Of a DNA stretch of 64,000 nt, positions 26,182-35,734 are shown piece after piece (the stretch's first letter is position 1; the number at the start of each line of letters is the position of its first letter). The translations under genes were made by a program, and so were the position numbers. Source of the DNA: CAVQRB01 sp963715055 (GTDB lineage: Bacteria > Pseudomonadota > Alphaproteobacteria > Rhodobacterales > Rhodobacteraceae). The stretch is taken from the NCBI GenBank assembly GCA_963715055.1, contig CAVQRB010000013.1, forward strand, positions 75,190 through 139,189. Direction: 5' to 3'. The notes below the pieces were generated by a model. The model worked only from the letters and a program-made list of their open reading frames with translations. It had not been told where the DNA came from and did no database searches.

Positions 26182-26447
26182 GCATCCGCGAGGCACTCGG
26201 GAGCTGCTACGCGGTGCGCGACGCCCGCCTTGGCCAGATGGGCGAGATGCTCGAGGTGACAGGCGCCCTGTCACGGTTGCCGCAGGGTTTCGGCGGTGAC
26301 GCCGATCTGCAGCCCGCCGTCCTGCGATGTCTGGACTGCCTGAACGTCGATATCTGCAAGAATTGGCTGGCAGGTGCTGCGCAAGGATCCGAGGCACCCT
26401 CCTTTTGCGCCAATGCCGGGCGGTTCAACCGGCTGAGGTCACGCTGA
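26178..26447 (+). CDS. DUF6455 family protein (second copy)
   Basis: An 89-residue relative of the preceding gene, with the same cysteine pattern (CLDCLNVDICKNWL and SFCANAGRFNRL). The tandem arrangement with ATGA overlap suggests the two proteins are made together and may form a heterodimer. Function is unknown. It ends 7 bases before the stop of the convergent carboxymuconolactone decarboxylase-like gene. Confidence 0.72.
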   Translation: MSIREALGSCYAVRDARLGQMGEMLEVTGALSRLPQGFGGDADLQPAVLRCLDCLNVDICKNWLAGAAQGSEAPSFCANAGRFNRLRSR

Positions 26448-26454
26448 CGTTTTG

Positions 26455-26757
26455 TCAGGCCTTCTCCCTGTCCTCTATCCAGGCCCCGGCGGCGCCCGCG
26501 CGCGGCAGGCCCAGCGGGCCGATGGCTCGGAAGGTCACTTGGTGCAGCGCTGCATCCGCGATGCCCTTGGACCGGGCTCGGCGGGTGTGCGAATGGACCG
26601 CCTCTCCGCAAGCCACCCCGATTGCAAGCGCCGGTTTGACAAGACGCTTCTCGCGGTCGGTCAGGGTGCAGGCCTTGCCGAGGCTGGAAAAGGCGCTCCA
26701 GATATCCGCGTGCTGCTGGGCAAGATCATCGGTTGCGCCGGGCATGGATATCGTCAT
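26455..26757 (-). CDS. Carboxymuconolactone decarboxylase family protein
   Basis: A 100-residue all-helical protein of the CMD/AhpD-like fold. It contains ALAIGVACGEAVHSHTRRA, where most redox-active relatives have CxxCxxxH. Here the second Cys is replaced by Ala, leaving one Cys and two His, so a thiol peroxidase activity of AhpD type is doubtful. A second in-frame Met lies four codons on. It starts 10 bases after the NarR-like regulator on the same strand, likely one transcript. Confidence 0.7.
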   Translation of the reverse strand: MTISMPGATDDLAQQHADIWSAFSSLGKACTLTDREKRLVKPALAIGVACGEAVHSHTRRARSKGIADAALHQVTFRAIGPLGLPRAGAAGAWIEDREKA

Positions 26758-26767
26758 GACAGCATTC

Positions 26768-27463
26768 TCACGTTGAATAGTCGTCGATCAGCGGATTGGG
26801 CTTGGCGTAGCGCATGAGGTCTTCGAGGTCGGTGATCACGATGTGGTTGCCCTCAACCTTGACACCGTAGGGCTCAAGGCCCTTGAACGCGCGGCTGAGG
26901 TTTTCCGGTGTCATGCCGAGAAAGGAGGCGAGGCGCCTTTTCTCCATCGACAGATCGAACTCGACCTCTCCGACCCGCTCCTGCTGGCGCAGCAGGTAGT
27001 TTGCCAGCCGTTCGAGCGATGTTCGCAACTTCAGATCCTTGGTATTCTTGACAACGGAGCGGTAGCACTGCGCGAGCTCGGCAACGATGGCTTGGGCAAA
27101 GGCGCCATCCTTGCCGAACACCGCCCTCACGTCCTGGGACGGGATCAGGGCGATGCGGCTTTTCTCCAGTGTTCGGGCGGACATGAGGTAGGGCAAGTTC
27201 CGGACACTGGCCGCAAGGATGAAGGTCGATACCGGTCTTACTGTCGCCATGCTCGTCTCCCGGCCATTCCAGCTCGCAAAGAGATCGACGGACCCCGACA
27301 GAACCACATGCAGGAAATCGGGCGGCTCATTTTCATGAATGAGGTCGATCCGGGGCGGAAAATTCTGAACATAGGCGCCGCGCATGAGGGCACGGAAGCT
27401 TGCCTCTTCCATATTGGCAAACAACGCAAGGTCGCGAACCTCATCTTTGTACGACTCGGACAT
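26768..27463 (-). CDS. narR: CRP/FNR family transcriptional regulator, NarR-like
   Basis: A 231-residue CRP/FNR protein with an N-terminal cyclic-nucleotide-type beta-roll (HVVLSGSVDLFASWNGRE) and a C-terminal winged helix (KRRLASFLGMTPENLSRAF). The N-terminal cysteines of FNR are missing, as in Paracoccus NarR and Dnr/NnrR proteins, so it does not sense oxygen through its own cluster. It is divergent from narK-narGHJI, as narR is in Paracoccus, where NarR activates the nar operon in response to nitrate or nitrite. An FNR box lies 54 bases upstream of its start. Other DNR-type regulators cannot be excluded. Confidence 0.78.
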   Translation of the reverse strand: MSESYKDEVRDLALFANMEEASFRALMRGAYVQNFPPRIDLIHENEPPDFLHVVLSGSVDLFASWNGRETSMATVRPVSTFILAASVRNLPYLMSARTLEKSRIALIPSQDVRAVFGKDGAFAQAIVAELAQCYRSVVKNTKDLKLRTSLERLANYLLRQQERVGEVEFDLSMEKRRLASFLGMTPENLSRAFKGLEPYGVKVEGNHIVITDLEDLMRYAKPNPLIDDYST

Positions 27464-27516
27464 GTCCGCCGTGGTCCTCAGGTTTTTTTGTGCTTTGAGG
27501 TATCTGTCGGGTTCGC

Positions 27517-27530
27517 TTGATAAATGTCAA
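27517..27530. promoter_or_regulatory. FNR box upstream of the narR-like gene
   Basis: TTGATAAATGTCAA matches TTGAT-N4-RTCAA. It is 54 bases from the narR-like start and about 200 from narK, so it probably controls the regulator. Confidence 0.65.
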
Positions 27531-27629
27531 CCGGGCGATTGATCCATGCGAAAGGTGACTTGACCTCTCGTGGTTTCTGATTTGATAAATTTATGTAAGT
27601 TATTTATTTTGCTACATATTTTTTAATTC

Positions 27630-27643
27630 TTGATCCAGATCAA
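27630..27643. promoter_or_regulatory. Perfect FNR box upstream of narK
   Basis: TTGATCCAGATCAA is a perfect TTGAT-N4-ATCAA palindrome in an AT-rich patch, 84 bases before the narK start. It should allow FNR or NarR activation of the nar operon at low oxygen. Confidence 0.8.
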
Positions 27644-27726
27644 GCAAGCGACCCCCAAAACCGTCCACCTAGGCATCCAAGCCCGAATTGGGCGTTTCGC
27701 ACGCATTTTCGTCAGGAGGACACATC

Positions 27727-30459
27727 ATGAACAGTGCCGGAACCGTCGGCCGAGCCGATCAGAACAGGGCCCTTGGGCTCAGCACCGTGGCTTTCACCGC
27801 CTGTTTCGCGGTCTGGACGATCTTCTCCATCATCGGCGTTGGCATCAAGGCAGAGCTCGGCCTCAACGAGGCGCAGTTCGGTCTTTTGGTTGCAACGCCC
27901 ATTCTGACCGGTTCGATCACCCGTCTGTTTCTCGGTGTATGGACGGAGAAATACGGAGGACGCCTCGTCTTCACCGCGCAGATGCTGCTCACCGCCCTGG
28001 CAACCTGGGCGCTGACCTTTGCCTCTACCTACACGATGTATCTTGTTGCGGCCCTCGGCATCGGCCTTGCCGGCGGATCATTCATCATCGGCGTCGCCTA
28101 TGTGTCCCGCTTTTATGATGCGGGGCACCAGGGCACGGCCTTGGGGATTTTCGGCGCGGGCAACGTCGGTGCCGCAGTCACCAAATTCGTGGCACCATTC
28201 GTCATGGTGGCTTACGGCTGGCAGGGTGTAGCCCATGTCTGGGCCATCGGCCTTGCGATCATGGCCGTGATCTTCTTCGTTTTCGCAAAGGACGATCCCG
28301 AACTGGTCGCGCGGCGGAAGTCGGGCGTAAAGGCGCCTAGCCTTGCAAAACAGTTCGAGCCGCTGAAGAACCTTCAGGTCTGGCGGTTCTCACTCTACTA
28401 CTTCTTCGTTTTCGGGGCTTTCGTGGCCCTCGCGCTCTGGATGCCGCACTACCTGATCGACGTCTACGGTCTCGATGTGCGCACGGCGGGCATGTCGGCT
28501 GCAGCCTTCTCGCTCTCCGCATCGCTCTTTCGCGCCTACGGCGGGCACCTGTCGGACAAGTTTGGCGCGCGTGCGGTGATGTACTGGACCTTCGGCTTCA
28601 GCCTCGTGCTGCTGTTCATGCTGTCCTATCCCCCGACCGACTACGTGATCCAGGGAAAGAACGGGCCGATCACTTTCTCGACCGAAATGGCGCTCTGGCC
28701 CTTTGTCATCACGCTCTTCGTGCTGGGTTTCTTCATGAGCCTCGGCAAGGCGGCCGTCTTCAAGCACATCCCCGTCTACTATCCGCACCACGTCGGTGCC
28801 GTCGGCGGGCTTGTCGGGATGATCGGCGGTCTGGGCGGTTTCATACTGCCGATCGGCTTCGGCGCGTTGCTGGAACTGACTGGCATCTACACAAGCTGTT
28901 TTGCGCTTCTCTTCGCGCTGGTTGCGATCGCTCTGGCCTGGATGCACCTCTCCGTGCGCGCCATGGAACGTGCGGCACATGGCCCTGCGCTCGATGAGCT
29001 TCCCGAACTGCCGGAGATGCAGGAAATCCACACACCCGGCAAAACCGCCATGCCGCGTGTGCTGACCGAATGGCGACCCGAGGAGAGCGCGTTCTGGGAA
29101 GAGAAGGGCCGCGCCGTCGCGCGCCGCAACCTGTGGATCTCGATCCCCGCTCTCTTGCTGGCCTTCTCGGTCTGGATGGTCTGGTCGATGGTCGTGGCGC
29201 GCCTGCCTGCCATCGGGTTCGAATTCTCCTCCTCGCAGCTCTTCTGGCTGGCCGCTCTGCCGGGTCTGTCGGGCGCTACCTTGCGCATCTTCTACAGCTT
29301 CATGGTGCCGATCTTCGGCGGCAGACTTTGGACAACCCTTTCGACAGCCTCGTTGCTGATGCCGGCAATCGGTATCGGCTACGCGGTGCAGAACCCGCAG
29401 ACGCCCTATCTGATCTTCCTCGCTCTGGCACTTCTGTGCGGGCTGGGCGGCGGCAACTTTGCCTCATCCATGGCCAATATCGCCTACTTCTTCCCCAAGG
29501 CGGAGAAAGGCAACGCGCTGGCGTTGAATGCGGGTCTGGGCAACCTCGGGGTCTCGGTCATGCAGTTCCTGGTGCCGATCGTCATCACGGCGGGTGTCTT
29601 CGGGGCCATGGGCGGTGCGCCGGTCACGCTCGATGACGGCAGCCAGCTCTGGATGCAGAATGCCGGGTTTGTCTGGGTGCCCTTCATCCTGATCGCCACG
29701 GCCGCCGCATGGCTCGGCATGAACGATATCGCCGACGCCAAGGCCAGCTTCCGCGACCAGGCCATCATCTTCAGCCGGTTCCACAACTGGGTGATGTGTG
29801 TCCTCTACACCGGCACCTTCGGCAGCTTCATCGGGTACTCGGCCGGCTTCCCGCTGCTGACCCGCCTGATGTTCCCTGATGTGAATGCGCTGCAATACGT
29901 GTTCCTCGGACCGCTCGTTGGTGCGCTAAGCCGTGCGGCGACCGGCTGGATCTCCGACAAGTTCGGCGGTGGCCGGGTCACCTTCTGGACCTTCGCGGGC
30001 ATGATCGTCGCGGTCTATGGCGTGATCTTCTTCTTGCCGTCGGACGGGCAGGGCGGCAGCTTCATGGGCTTTTTTGCCTGCTTCATGGCGCTCTTCCTGC
30101 TGACCGGTATCGGCAACGCCTCGACCTTCCAGATGATCCCGGCGATCATGGGCCGCGAAATCCCGCGCCTCATGCCGGAACTGGACGCAGCCGCGAGCCG
30201 CAAGCAAGCCGAGCGCGAAAGCGCGGCGATCATCGCCTTCACCTCGGCGATTGCAGCCTATGGCGCCTTCTTCATCCCCAAGCTCTACGGCACCTCGATT
30301 GCCATGACCGGGGCACCGAATGGCGCGCTTTGGGCCTTCCTCGGCTTCTACGTGCTCTGCCTGATCGTGACCTGGGTTTTCTACACCCGTCCGGGCGGGC
30401 TGCTCCATGACATCGAACGCGGTCGCGGTACTCGATCCGCCGCCCAACCTGCAGAATAA
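27727..30459 (+). CDS. narK: Fused NarK1-NarK2 nitrate/nitrite transporter
   Basis: A 910-residue membrane protein made of two major-facilitator domains in tandem, as in Paracoccus narK. The first (residues about 1-415) has the NarK1-type NAVGNVG-like segment IFGAGNVGAAVTKFV and nitrate signature GMIGGLGGFILPIGF. The second (about 470-900) has AGLGNLGVSVMQF and GIGNASTFQMIP. In Paracoccus, the NarK1 half is a nitrate/proton symporter and the NarK2 half a nitrate/nitrite antiporter. The ATG follows AGGAGGA. It is the first gene of narK-narGHJI, 13 bases before narG. Confidence 0.95.
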   Translation: MNSAGTVGRADQNRALGLSTVAFTACFAVWTIFSIIGVGIKAELGLNEAQFGLLVATPILTGSITRLFLGVWTEKYGGRLVFTAQMLLTALATWALTFASTYTMYLVAALGIGLAGGSFIIGVAYVSRFYDAGHQGTALGIFGAGNVGAAVTKFVAPFVMVAYGWQGVAHVWAIGLAIMAVIFFVFAKDDPELVARRKSGVKAPSLAKQFEPLKNLQVWRFSLYYFFVFGAFVALALWMPHYLIDVYGLDVRTAGMSAAAFSLSASLFRAYGGHLSDKFGARAVMYWTFGFSLVLLFMLSYPPTDYVIQGKNGPITFSTEMALWPFVITLFVLGFFMSLGKAAVFKHIPVYYPHHVGAVGGLVGMIGGLGGFILPIGFGALLELTGIYTSCFALLFALVAIALAWMHLSVRAMERAAHGPALDELPELPEMQEIHTPGKTAMPRVLTEWRPEESAFWEEKGRAVARRNLWISIPALLLAFSVWMVWSMVVARLPAIGFEFSSSQLFWLAALPGLSGATLRIFYSFMVPIFGGRLWTTLSTASLLMPAIGIGYAVQNPQTPYLIFLALALLCGLGGGNFASSMANIAYFFPKAEKGNALALNAGLGNLGVSVMQFLVPIVITAGVFGAMGGAPVTLDDGSQLWMQNAGFVWVPFILIATAAAWLGMNDIADAKASFRDQAIIFSRFHNWVMCVLYTGTFGSFIGYSAGFPLLTRLMFPDVNALQYVFLGPLVGALSRAATGWISDKFGGGRVTFWTFAGMIVAVYGVIFFLPSDGQGGSFMGFFACFMALFLLTGIGNASTFQMIPAIMGREIPRLMPELDAAASRKQAERESAAIIAFTSAIAAYGAFFIPKLYGTSIAMTGAPNGALWAFLGFYVLCLIVTWVFYTRPGGLLHDIERGRGTRSAAQPAE

Positions 30460-30472
30460 GAAAGGACGCCAA

Positions 30473-33400
30473 ATGAGCCACCTTCTCGACAGACTGAATT
30501 TCCTGGCCTCAAAGGACCTCGACAAGTTTTCCGATGGTTTCGGAAAAGTCACCCGCGAAAGCCGCGACTGGGAGGACACCTACCGCAACCGCTGGCGGCA
30601 CGACAAAGTCGTCCGCTCTACGCATGGCGTGAACTGCACCGGGTCATGCAGCTGGAAGATCTACGTCAAGTCCGGGATCGTGACCTGGGAAACCCAGCAG
30701 ACCGACTACCCGCGCACTCGCGCCGACCTGCCCAACCACGAGCCGCGCGGATGTGCCCGTGGCGCGAGCTACAGTTGGTATCTCTACTCCGCCAACCGGG
30801 TGAAGAACCCGCTGGTGCGTGGCCGGTTGATGAAGATCTGGCGCAAGATGCGCGAAACCATGGGCCCGATCGAGGCCTGGACCAAGCTGCAGGCCGATCC
30901 GATCCTGCGCGCCTCCTATGTCGAAACACGCGGCAAAGGCGGCTTTGTCCGGGCAACTTGGGACGAGGCGACCGAGATCACAGCTGCGGCCAACGCCTAT
31001 ACCGCAAAAACCTATGGGCCTGACCGGGTCTTCGGCTTCTCGCCGATCCCGGCCATGTCGATGGTCAGCTATGCTGCCGGGTCGCGTTACCTGAGCCTGA
31101 TGGGCGGCGTCTGCATGTCCTTCTATGACTGGTACTGCGACCTGCCGCCGGCGTCGCCCATGACATGGGGTGAGCAGACCGACGTGCCCGAAAGTGCCGA
31201 TTGGTACAATTCCGGCTACCTGCTGCTCTGGGGCTCCAACGTGCCGCAGACGCGGACGCCGGACGCGCATTTCTACACCGAGGCGCGCTACAAGGGCACC
31301 CGCTCCGCGGTCATCTGCCCGGATTACTCGGAGGCCGCCAAATTCGGCGATGTCTGGTTGAACGCCAAGCAGGGAACGGATGCGGCGCTGGCCATGGCCT
31401 TCGGGCATGTGATCCTGCGCGAGTTCCACCTGGATCGTCAGGCAGAGTATTTCGAGGATTACACCCGCAGATACTCCGATTTCCCCATGCTGGTGAAGCT
31501 GGATGAAAAGGACGGCAAGCTCGTGCCGGGCCGTTTCCTGCGCGCGGATGACCTCGATGGCAAACTCGGCGAGGAGAACAATCCCGAGTGGAAGACGGTC
31601 GCCTTTGACGAGAAGAGCAAGGCGTTCGTCTCGCCGAACGGTTCGGTGGGCTATCGCTGGGGCGAGAACGGCGAGTGGAACCTCGAGGAGAAGGCCAACA
31701 AGACCGAGACCCATCTCAAGATGTCGCTGGTTCTGGAGGAAGACCACGACGATGTCGTAGGCGTCGACTTCCCCTACTTCGGAGGCGAGGCTTTCGGCCA
31801 GTTCAAGACGGATGCAACGCACCCCGACGTCCTGACCCGCAACATCCCGGTGAAGAAGATCAAGACGGCCGATGGCGAGATTGCGGTGGCGACCGTGTTC
31901 GACCTCTTTTGCGCCAATTACGGCCTCGACCGGGGCCTGGGCGGCGACTGGGTGACCAGCGATTACGCCAACGACATGCCCGGCACGCCCGCCTGGGCCG
32001 AGAAGATCACCGGTGTGCCTGCCGACAAGATCATCCATGTCGCGCGCGGGTTTGCGGACAATGCCGAAAAGACCAATGGCAAGTCCATGATCATCATCGG
32101 TGCTGCGATGAACCATTGGTTCCACATGGACATGAACTATCGTGGTGTCATCAACATGCTGGTCATGTGTGGCTGTGTCGGTCAGTCCGGCGGTGGCTGG
32201 GCGCATTACGTGGGGCAGGAAAAGCTGCGCCCGCAGACCGGCTGGCAGCCTCTGGCCTTCGCGCTGGACTGGAACCGCCCGCCGCGCCACATGAACTCCA
32301 CCTCTGCGTGGTACGCTCACACAGATCAGTGGCGGTATGAGACGCTGACGGCGGGTGAAATCCTGTCGCCCACGGCACCCGAGGGCGATTGGGACATTTC
32401 CCTCATCGACTACAACATCCGGGCCGAGCGCATGGGGTGGCTCCCCTCGGCGCCACAACTCAAGACCAATCCGCTGCAAGTGGCCAAGGCGGCCAAGGCG
32501 GCGGGCAAGGAGATCCCGGCCTATGTCGCCGAGAAACTGAAGTCCGGCGATCTTGAAATGTCCTGCGAGGACCCGGACAACCCGTCGAACTGGCCGCGCA
32601 ACCTCTTTGTCTGGCGCTCGAACCTGCTTGGATCCTCCGGCAAGGGGCATGAGTATTTCCTCAAGCACCTTCTGGGTACCGATCACGGCGTCATGGGCAA
32701 GGATCTGGGCGAGGATGGCCGGCAGTTGCCCAAGGAGGCCAAGTGGCACGAGGACGCGCCGCGCGGAAAGCTCGACCTGCTGGTGACCATCGACTTCCGG
32801 ATGAGCACCACATGCGTCTACTCCGACATCGTTCTGCCGACGGCCAGTTGGTACGAAAAGGACGACATGAACACGTCGGACATGCACCCGTTCATCCACC
32901 CGCTGCAAGCGGCGGTGGACCCGGCCTATGAAAGCAAATCGGACTGGGAAATCTTCAAGGCCATCGCCAGGAAGTTCCAGGAGATCGCACCGGGCTACCT
33001 GGACAAGGAGACCGACATTGTCGCCCTGCCGATCCTGCACGACACCCCCGCCGAGATCGCCCAGGACCAGGTGAAGGACTGGAAGAAAGGCGAATGCGAG
33101 CTGATTCCGGGCAAGACGGCCCCGGCATTCGTGGCGGTCGAGCGCGACTACACCGCAATCTATGACCGCTTCACGGCACTCGGTCCGATGCTCGACAAAC
33201 TCGGCAATGGCGGCAAGGGCATCAGCTGGAACACGCAGGAGGAGATCGACAACCTCGCGGCCCTCAACGGTGTGCAACTGGACGGCACCGCTGCCGGGCG
33301 ACCGAAGATCGAAACCGCCATCGATGCCTGCGAAGTCATCCTGATGCTGGCGCCCGAGACCAATGGCAACGTGGCCGTAAAAGCTTGGCAAGCGCTGGAA

Positions 33401-34213
33401 AAGGCCACGGGGCGCGAACATGCGCATCTGGCCGAAGGCGAGCATGGCAACAAGATCCGCTTTCATGACATCGCAGCACAGCCCCGCAAGATCATCTCCA
33501 GCCCCACATGGTCGGGCATCGAGAGCGAGAAGGTCAGCTACAATGCAGGTTACACCAACGTGCACGAACTGATCCCCTGGCGCACTCTGACGGGGCGGCA
33601 ACAGCTCTATCAGGATCACCTGTGGATGCGGGCTTTCGGCGAAGGCTTCATGTCTTACCGGCCTCCGGTGGATCTTAAGACGATCACCAAGGACGTGCAG
33701 GACGAAGGTGACACACTTGTCCTCAACTTCATCACCCCGCACCAGAAATGGGGCATTCACTCAACCTATACAGACAACCTGTTGATGCTCACGCTGAACA
33801 GAGGTGGTCCGGTGGTCTGGATTTCCGAGGTGGACGCCAAATCGGCGGGGATCGTCGATAACGACTGGATTGAGGTCTATAATATCAATGGTGCGCTGAC
33901 GGCGCGGGCGGTGGTTTCCCAGCGGATCAAGGAGGGCTCGACCTTCATGTATCACGCCCAGGAAAAGATCGTGAACACGCCAGGGTCCGAGAAGACCGGG
34001 AACCGGGGCGGGATCCACAACTCCGTCACGCGTACGGTCCTGAAGCCGACCCACATGATCGGCGGCTACGCGCAGCAATCCTATGGTTTCAACTACTACG
34101 GCACCGTTGGGTCGAACCGGGACGAGTTCGTGGTTGTCCGCAAAATGAAGAAAGTCGACTGGCTCGATAAAGAAAAGAGCTGGGAAGCACCTGCACAGGA
34201 GGCAGCAGAATGA
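30473..34213 (+). CDS. narG: Respiratory nitrate reductase alpha subunit NarG
   Basis: A 1246-residue Mo-bis-MGD subunit that reduces nitrate to nitrite on the cytoplasmic face. The FS0 cluster ligands are seen in THGVNCTGSCSW with a further Cys in EPRGCARGASY. The molybdenum-coordinating Asp is in SFYDWYCDLPPASPMTWGEQ. The length is that of E. coli NarG. There is no twin-arginine signal, as expected for NarG. The ATG at 30473 follows AAAGGA and matches the family N-terminus (MSHLLDRLNFL). Its stop overlaps the narH start by four bases. Confidence 0.98.
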   Translation: MSHLLDRLNFLASKDLDKFSDGFGKVTRESRDWEDTYRNRWRHDKVVRSTHGVNCTGSCSWKIYVKSGIVTWETQQTDYPRTRADLPNHEPRGCARGASYSWYLYSANRVKNPLVRGRLMKIWRKMRETMGPIEAWTKLQADPILRASYVETRGKGGFVRATWDEATEITAAANAYTAKTYGPDRVFGFSPIPAMSMVSYAAGSRYLSLMGGVCMSFYDWYCDLPPASPMTWGEQTDVPESADWYNSGYLLLWGSNVPQTRTPDAHFYTEARYKGTRSAVICPDYSEAAKFGDVWLNAKQGTDAALAMAFGHVILREFHLDRQAEYFEDYTRRYSDFPMLVKLDEKDGKLVPGRFLRADDLDGKLGEENNPEWKTVAFDEKSKAFVSPNGSVGYRWGENGEWNLEEKANKTETHLKMSLVLEEDHDDVVGVDFPYFGGEAFGQFKTDATHPDVLTRNIPVKKIKTADGEIAVATVFDLFCANYGLDRGLGGDWVTSDYANDMPGTPAWAEKITGVPADKIIHVARGFADNAEKTNGKSMIIIGAAMNHWFHMDMNYRGVINMLVMCGCVGQSGGGWAHYVGQEKLRPQTGWQPLAFALDWNRPPRHMNSTSAWYAHTDQWRYETLTAGEILSPTAPEGDWDISLIDYNIRAERMGWLPSAPQLKTNPLQVAKAAKAAGKEIPAYVAEKLKSGDLEMSCEDPDNPSNWPRNLFVWRSNLLGSSGKGHEYFLKHLLGTDHGVMGKDLGEDGRQLPKEAKWHEDAPRGKLDLLVTIDFRMSTTCVYSDIVLPTASWYEKDDMNTSDMHPFIHPLQAAVDPAYESKSDWEIFKAIARKFQEIAPGYLDKETDIVALPILHDTPAEIAQDQVKDWKKGECELIPGKTAPAFVAVERDYTAIYDRFTALGPMLDKLGNGGKGISWNTQEEIDNLAALNGVQLDGTAAGRPKIETAIDACEVILMLAPETNGNVAVKAWQALEKATGREHAHLAEGEHGNKIRFHDIAAQPRKIISSPTWSGIESEKVSYNAGYTNVHELIPWRTLTGRQQLYQDHLWMRAFGEGFMSYRPPVDLKTITKDVQDEGDTLVLNFITPHQKWGIHSTYTDNLLMLTLNRGGPVVWISEVDAKSAGIVDNDWIEVYNINGALTARAVVSQRIKEGSTFMYHAQEKIVNTPGSEKTGNRGGIHNSVTRTVLKPTHMIGGYAQQSYGFNYYGTVGSNRDEFVVVRKMKKVDWLDKEKSWEAPAQEAAE

Positions 34214-35733
34214 GAATCCGCGCACAAATCGGCATGGTGCTGAACCTCGACAAATGCATCGGGTGTCACACGTGCTCCGTCACCTGCAAGAACGTCTGGA
34301 CCAGCCGGGACGGCGTCGAATACGCTTGGTTCAACAACGTGGAAACCAAGCCCGGCACCGGTTATCCGACCGACTGGGAAAACCAGAACCGTTGGAAAGG
34401 CGGCTGGGAACGGACGAAATCCGGCAAGCTGCAGCCCAAGCAAGGCAGCAAATGGCGGATCCTGTCCAACATCTTCGCCAACCCGTCCATGCCCGAGATC
34501 GACGACTACTACGAGCCCTTCGATTTCGACTATGACCACCTGAAATCCGCGCCCGAGATGGAGGCTTTCCCGACGGCGCGTCCGCGCTCCAAGATCACCG
34601 GCGAGCGGATCGAGAAGATCGAGAAGGGTCCGAACTGGGAGGAAATCCTCGGCGGCGAATTCTCGAAACGCTCGCAGGACTACAACTTCGAAGGCATCCA
34701 GAAGGAGATCTACGGAGAATACGAGAATACTTTCATGATGTATCTCCCCCGGCTCTGCGAGCATTGCCTCAACCCGGCTTGTGCCTCGTCCTGCCCGTCA
34801 GGCGCAATCTACAAGCGCGAGGAAGACGGCATCGTTCTGATCGATCAGGAAAAATGCCGCGGCTGGCGCATGTGCGTCTCGGGCTGCCCTTACAAGAAGA
34901 TCTACTACAACTGGGAAAGCGGCAAATCCGAGAAATGCACCCTGTGCTATCCGCGGATCGAAAGCGGCAACCCGACGGTCTGTTCGGAAACCTGTGTCGG
35001 GCGCATTCGCTATCTGGGCGTCATGCTCTATGACGCCGACAAGATCGAGGACGCGGCGAACATGGAGGATGAAAAGGACCTCTATGACGCGCAACTGGGC
35101 GTTTTCCTCGACCCGCACGACCCTGTCGTGATCGAAACGGCGCGAGCCGATGGCATCCCGCAAGACTGGATCAAGGCCGCACAGGAAAGCCCGATCTGGA
35201 AGATGGCGATGGAGTGGAAAGTCGCCTTTCCGCTGCATCCTGAATACCGGACGCTGCCGATGGTGTGGTACATCCCGCCGCTCAGCCCGATCCAGAATGC
35301 CGCCGAGGCCGGAACCATCGGCACGGATGCCGGCATGCCGGACGTCAAGAACCTGCGCATCCCGGTCCGCTATCTGGCCAACATGCTGACCGCGGGCGAT
35401 GAGGCGCCTGTCGTCACCGCGCTCGAGCGGATGCTGGCGATGCGCTCCTACATGCGTTCCAAGACCATCGAAGGAGTAGTCGACGAGGCCATCGCCGCGC
35501 GCGTCGGCCTGTCTGGCCGAGTGATCGAGGACATGTACAAGATCATGGCGCTGGCTGACTACGAAGACCGTTTCGTGATCCCGACCACCCACCGCGAACA
35601 GGTCGAGGAAGCCTATGATCTGCGCGGCGGCTGCGGTTTTACCGACACCAATGGTTGCGGTGGCGGCTCATCGAAGGGCTCGCTCTTCGGTGGCTCCAAG
35701 CGACCCCTCAAGATGCCCACGGAGGCAATGTGA
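34210..35733 (+). CDS. narH: Respiratory nitrate reductase beta subunit NarH
   Basis: A 507-residue electron-transfer subunit with four iron-sulfur clusters. All four Cys groups are visible: CIGCHTCSVTCKNVW, CEHCLNPACASSCPSGA, CRGWRMCVSGCPYKK, and CTLCYPR with CSETCVGR. The Trp in CRGWRMC marks the 3Fe-4S cluster. It passes electrons from NarI haems to NarG. A glycine-rich C-terminal tail (GCGGGSSKGSLFGGSK) is slightly unusual in composition. ATG overlaps the narG stop. Confidence 0.98.
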   Translation: MRIRAQIGMVLNLDKCIGCHTCSVTCKNVWTSRDGVEYAWFNNVETKPGTGYPTDWENQNRWKGGWERTKSGKLQPKQGSKWRILSNIFANPSMPEIDDYYEPFDFDYDHLKSAPEMEAFPTARPRSKITGERIEKIEKGPNWEEILGGEFSKRSQDYNFEGIQKEIYGEYENTFMMYLPRLCEHCLNPACASSCPSGAIYKREEDGIVLIDQEKCRGWRMCVSGCPYKKIYYNWESGKSEKCTLCYPRIESGNPTVCSETCVGRIRYLGVMLYDADKIEDAANMEDEKDLYDAQLGVFLDPHDPVVIETARADGIPQDWIKAAQESPIWKMAMEWKVAFPLHPEYRTLPMVWYIPPLSPIQNAAEAGTIGTDAGMPDVKNLRIPVRYLANMLTAGDEAPVVTALERMLAMRSYMRSKTIEGVVDEAIAARVGLSGRVIEDMYKIMALADYEDRFVIPTTHREQVEEAYDLRGGCGFTDTNGCGGGSSKGSLFGGSKRPLKMPTEAM

Positions 35734-35734
35734 T

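Noticed and set aside
30644..33760. A 1038-codon minus-strand open frame over narG
   Set aside because: It is antisense to an unmistakable narG. Such long frames arise from the strong third-position GC bias and it shows no known domain.
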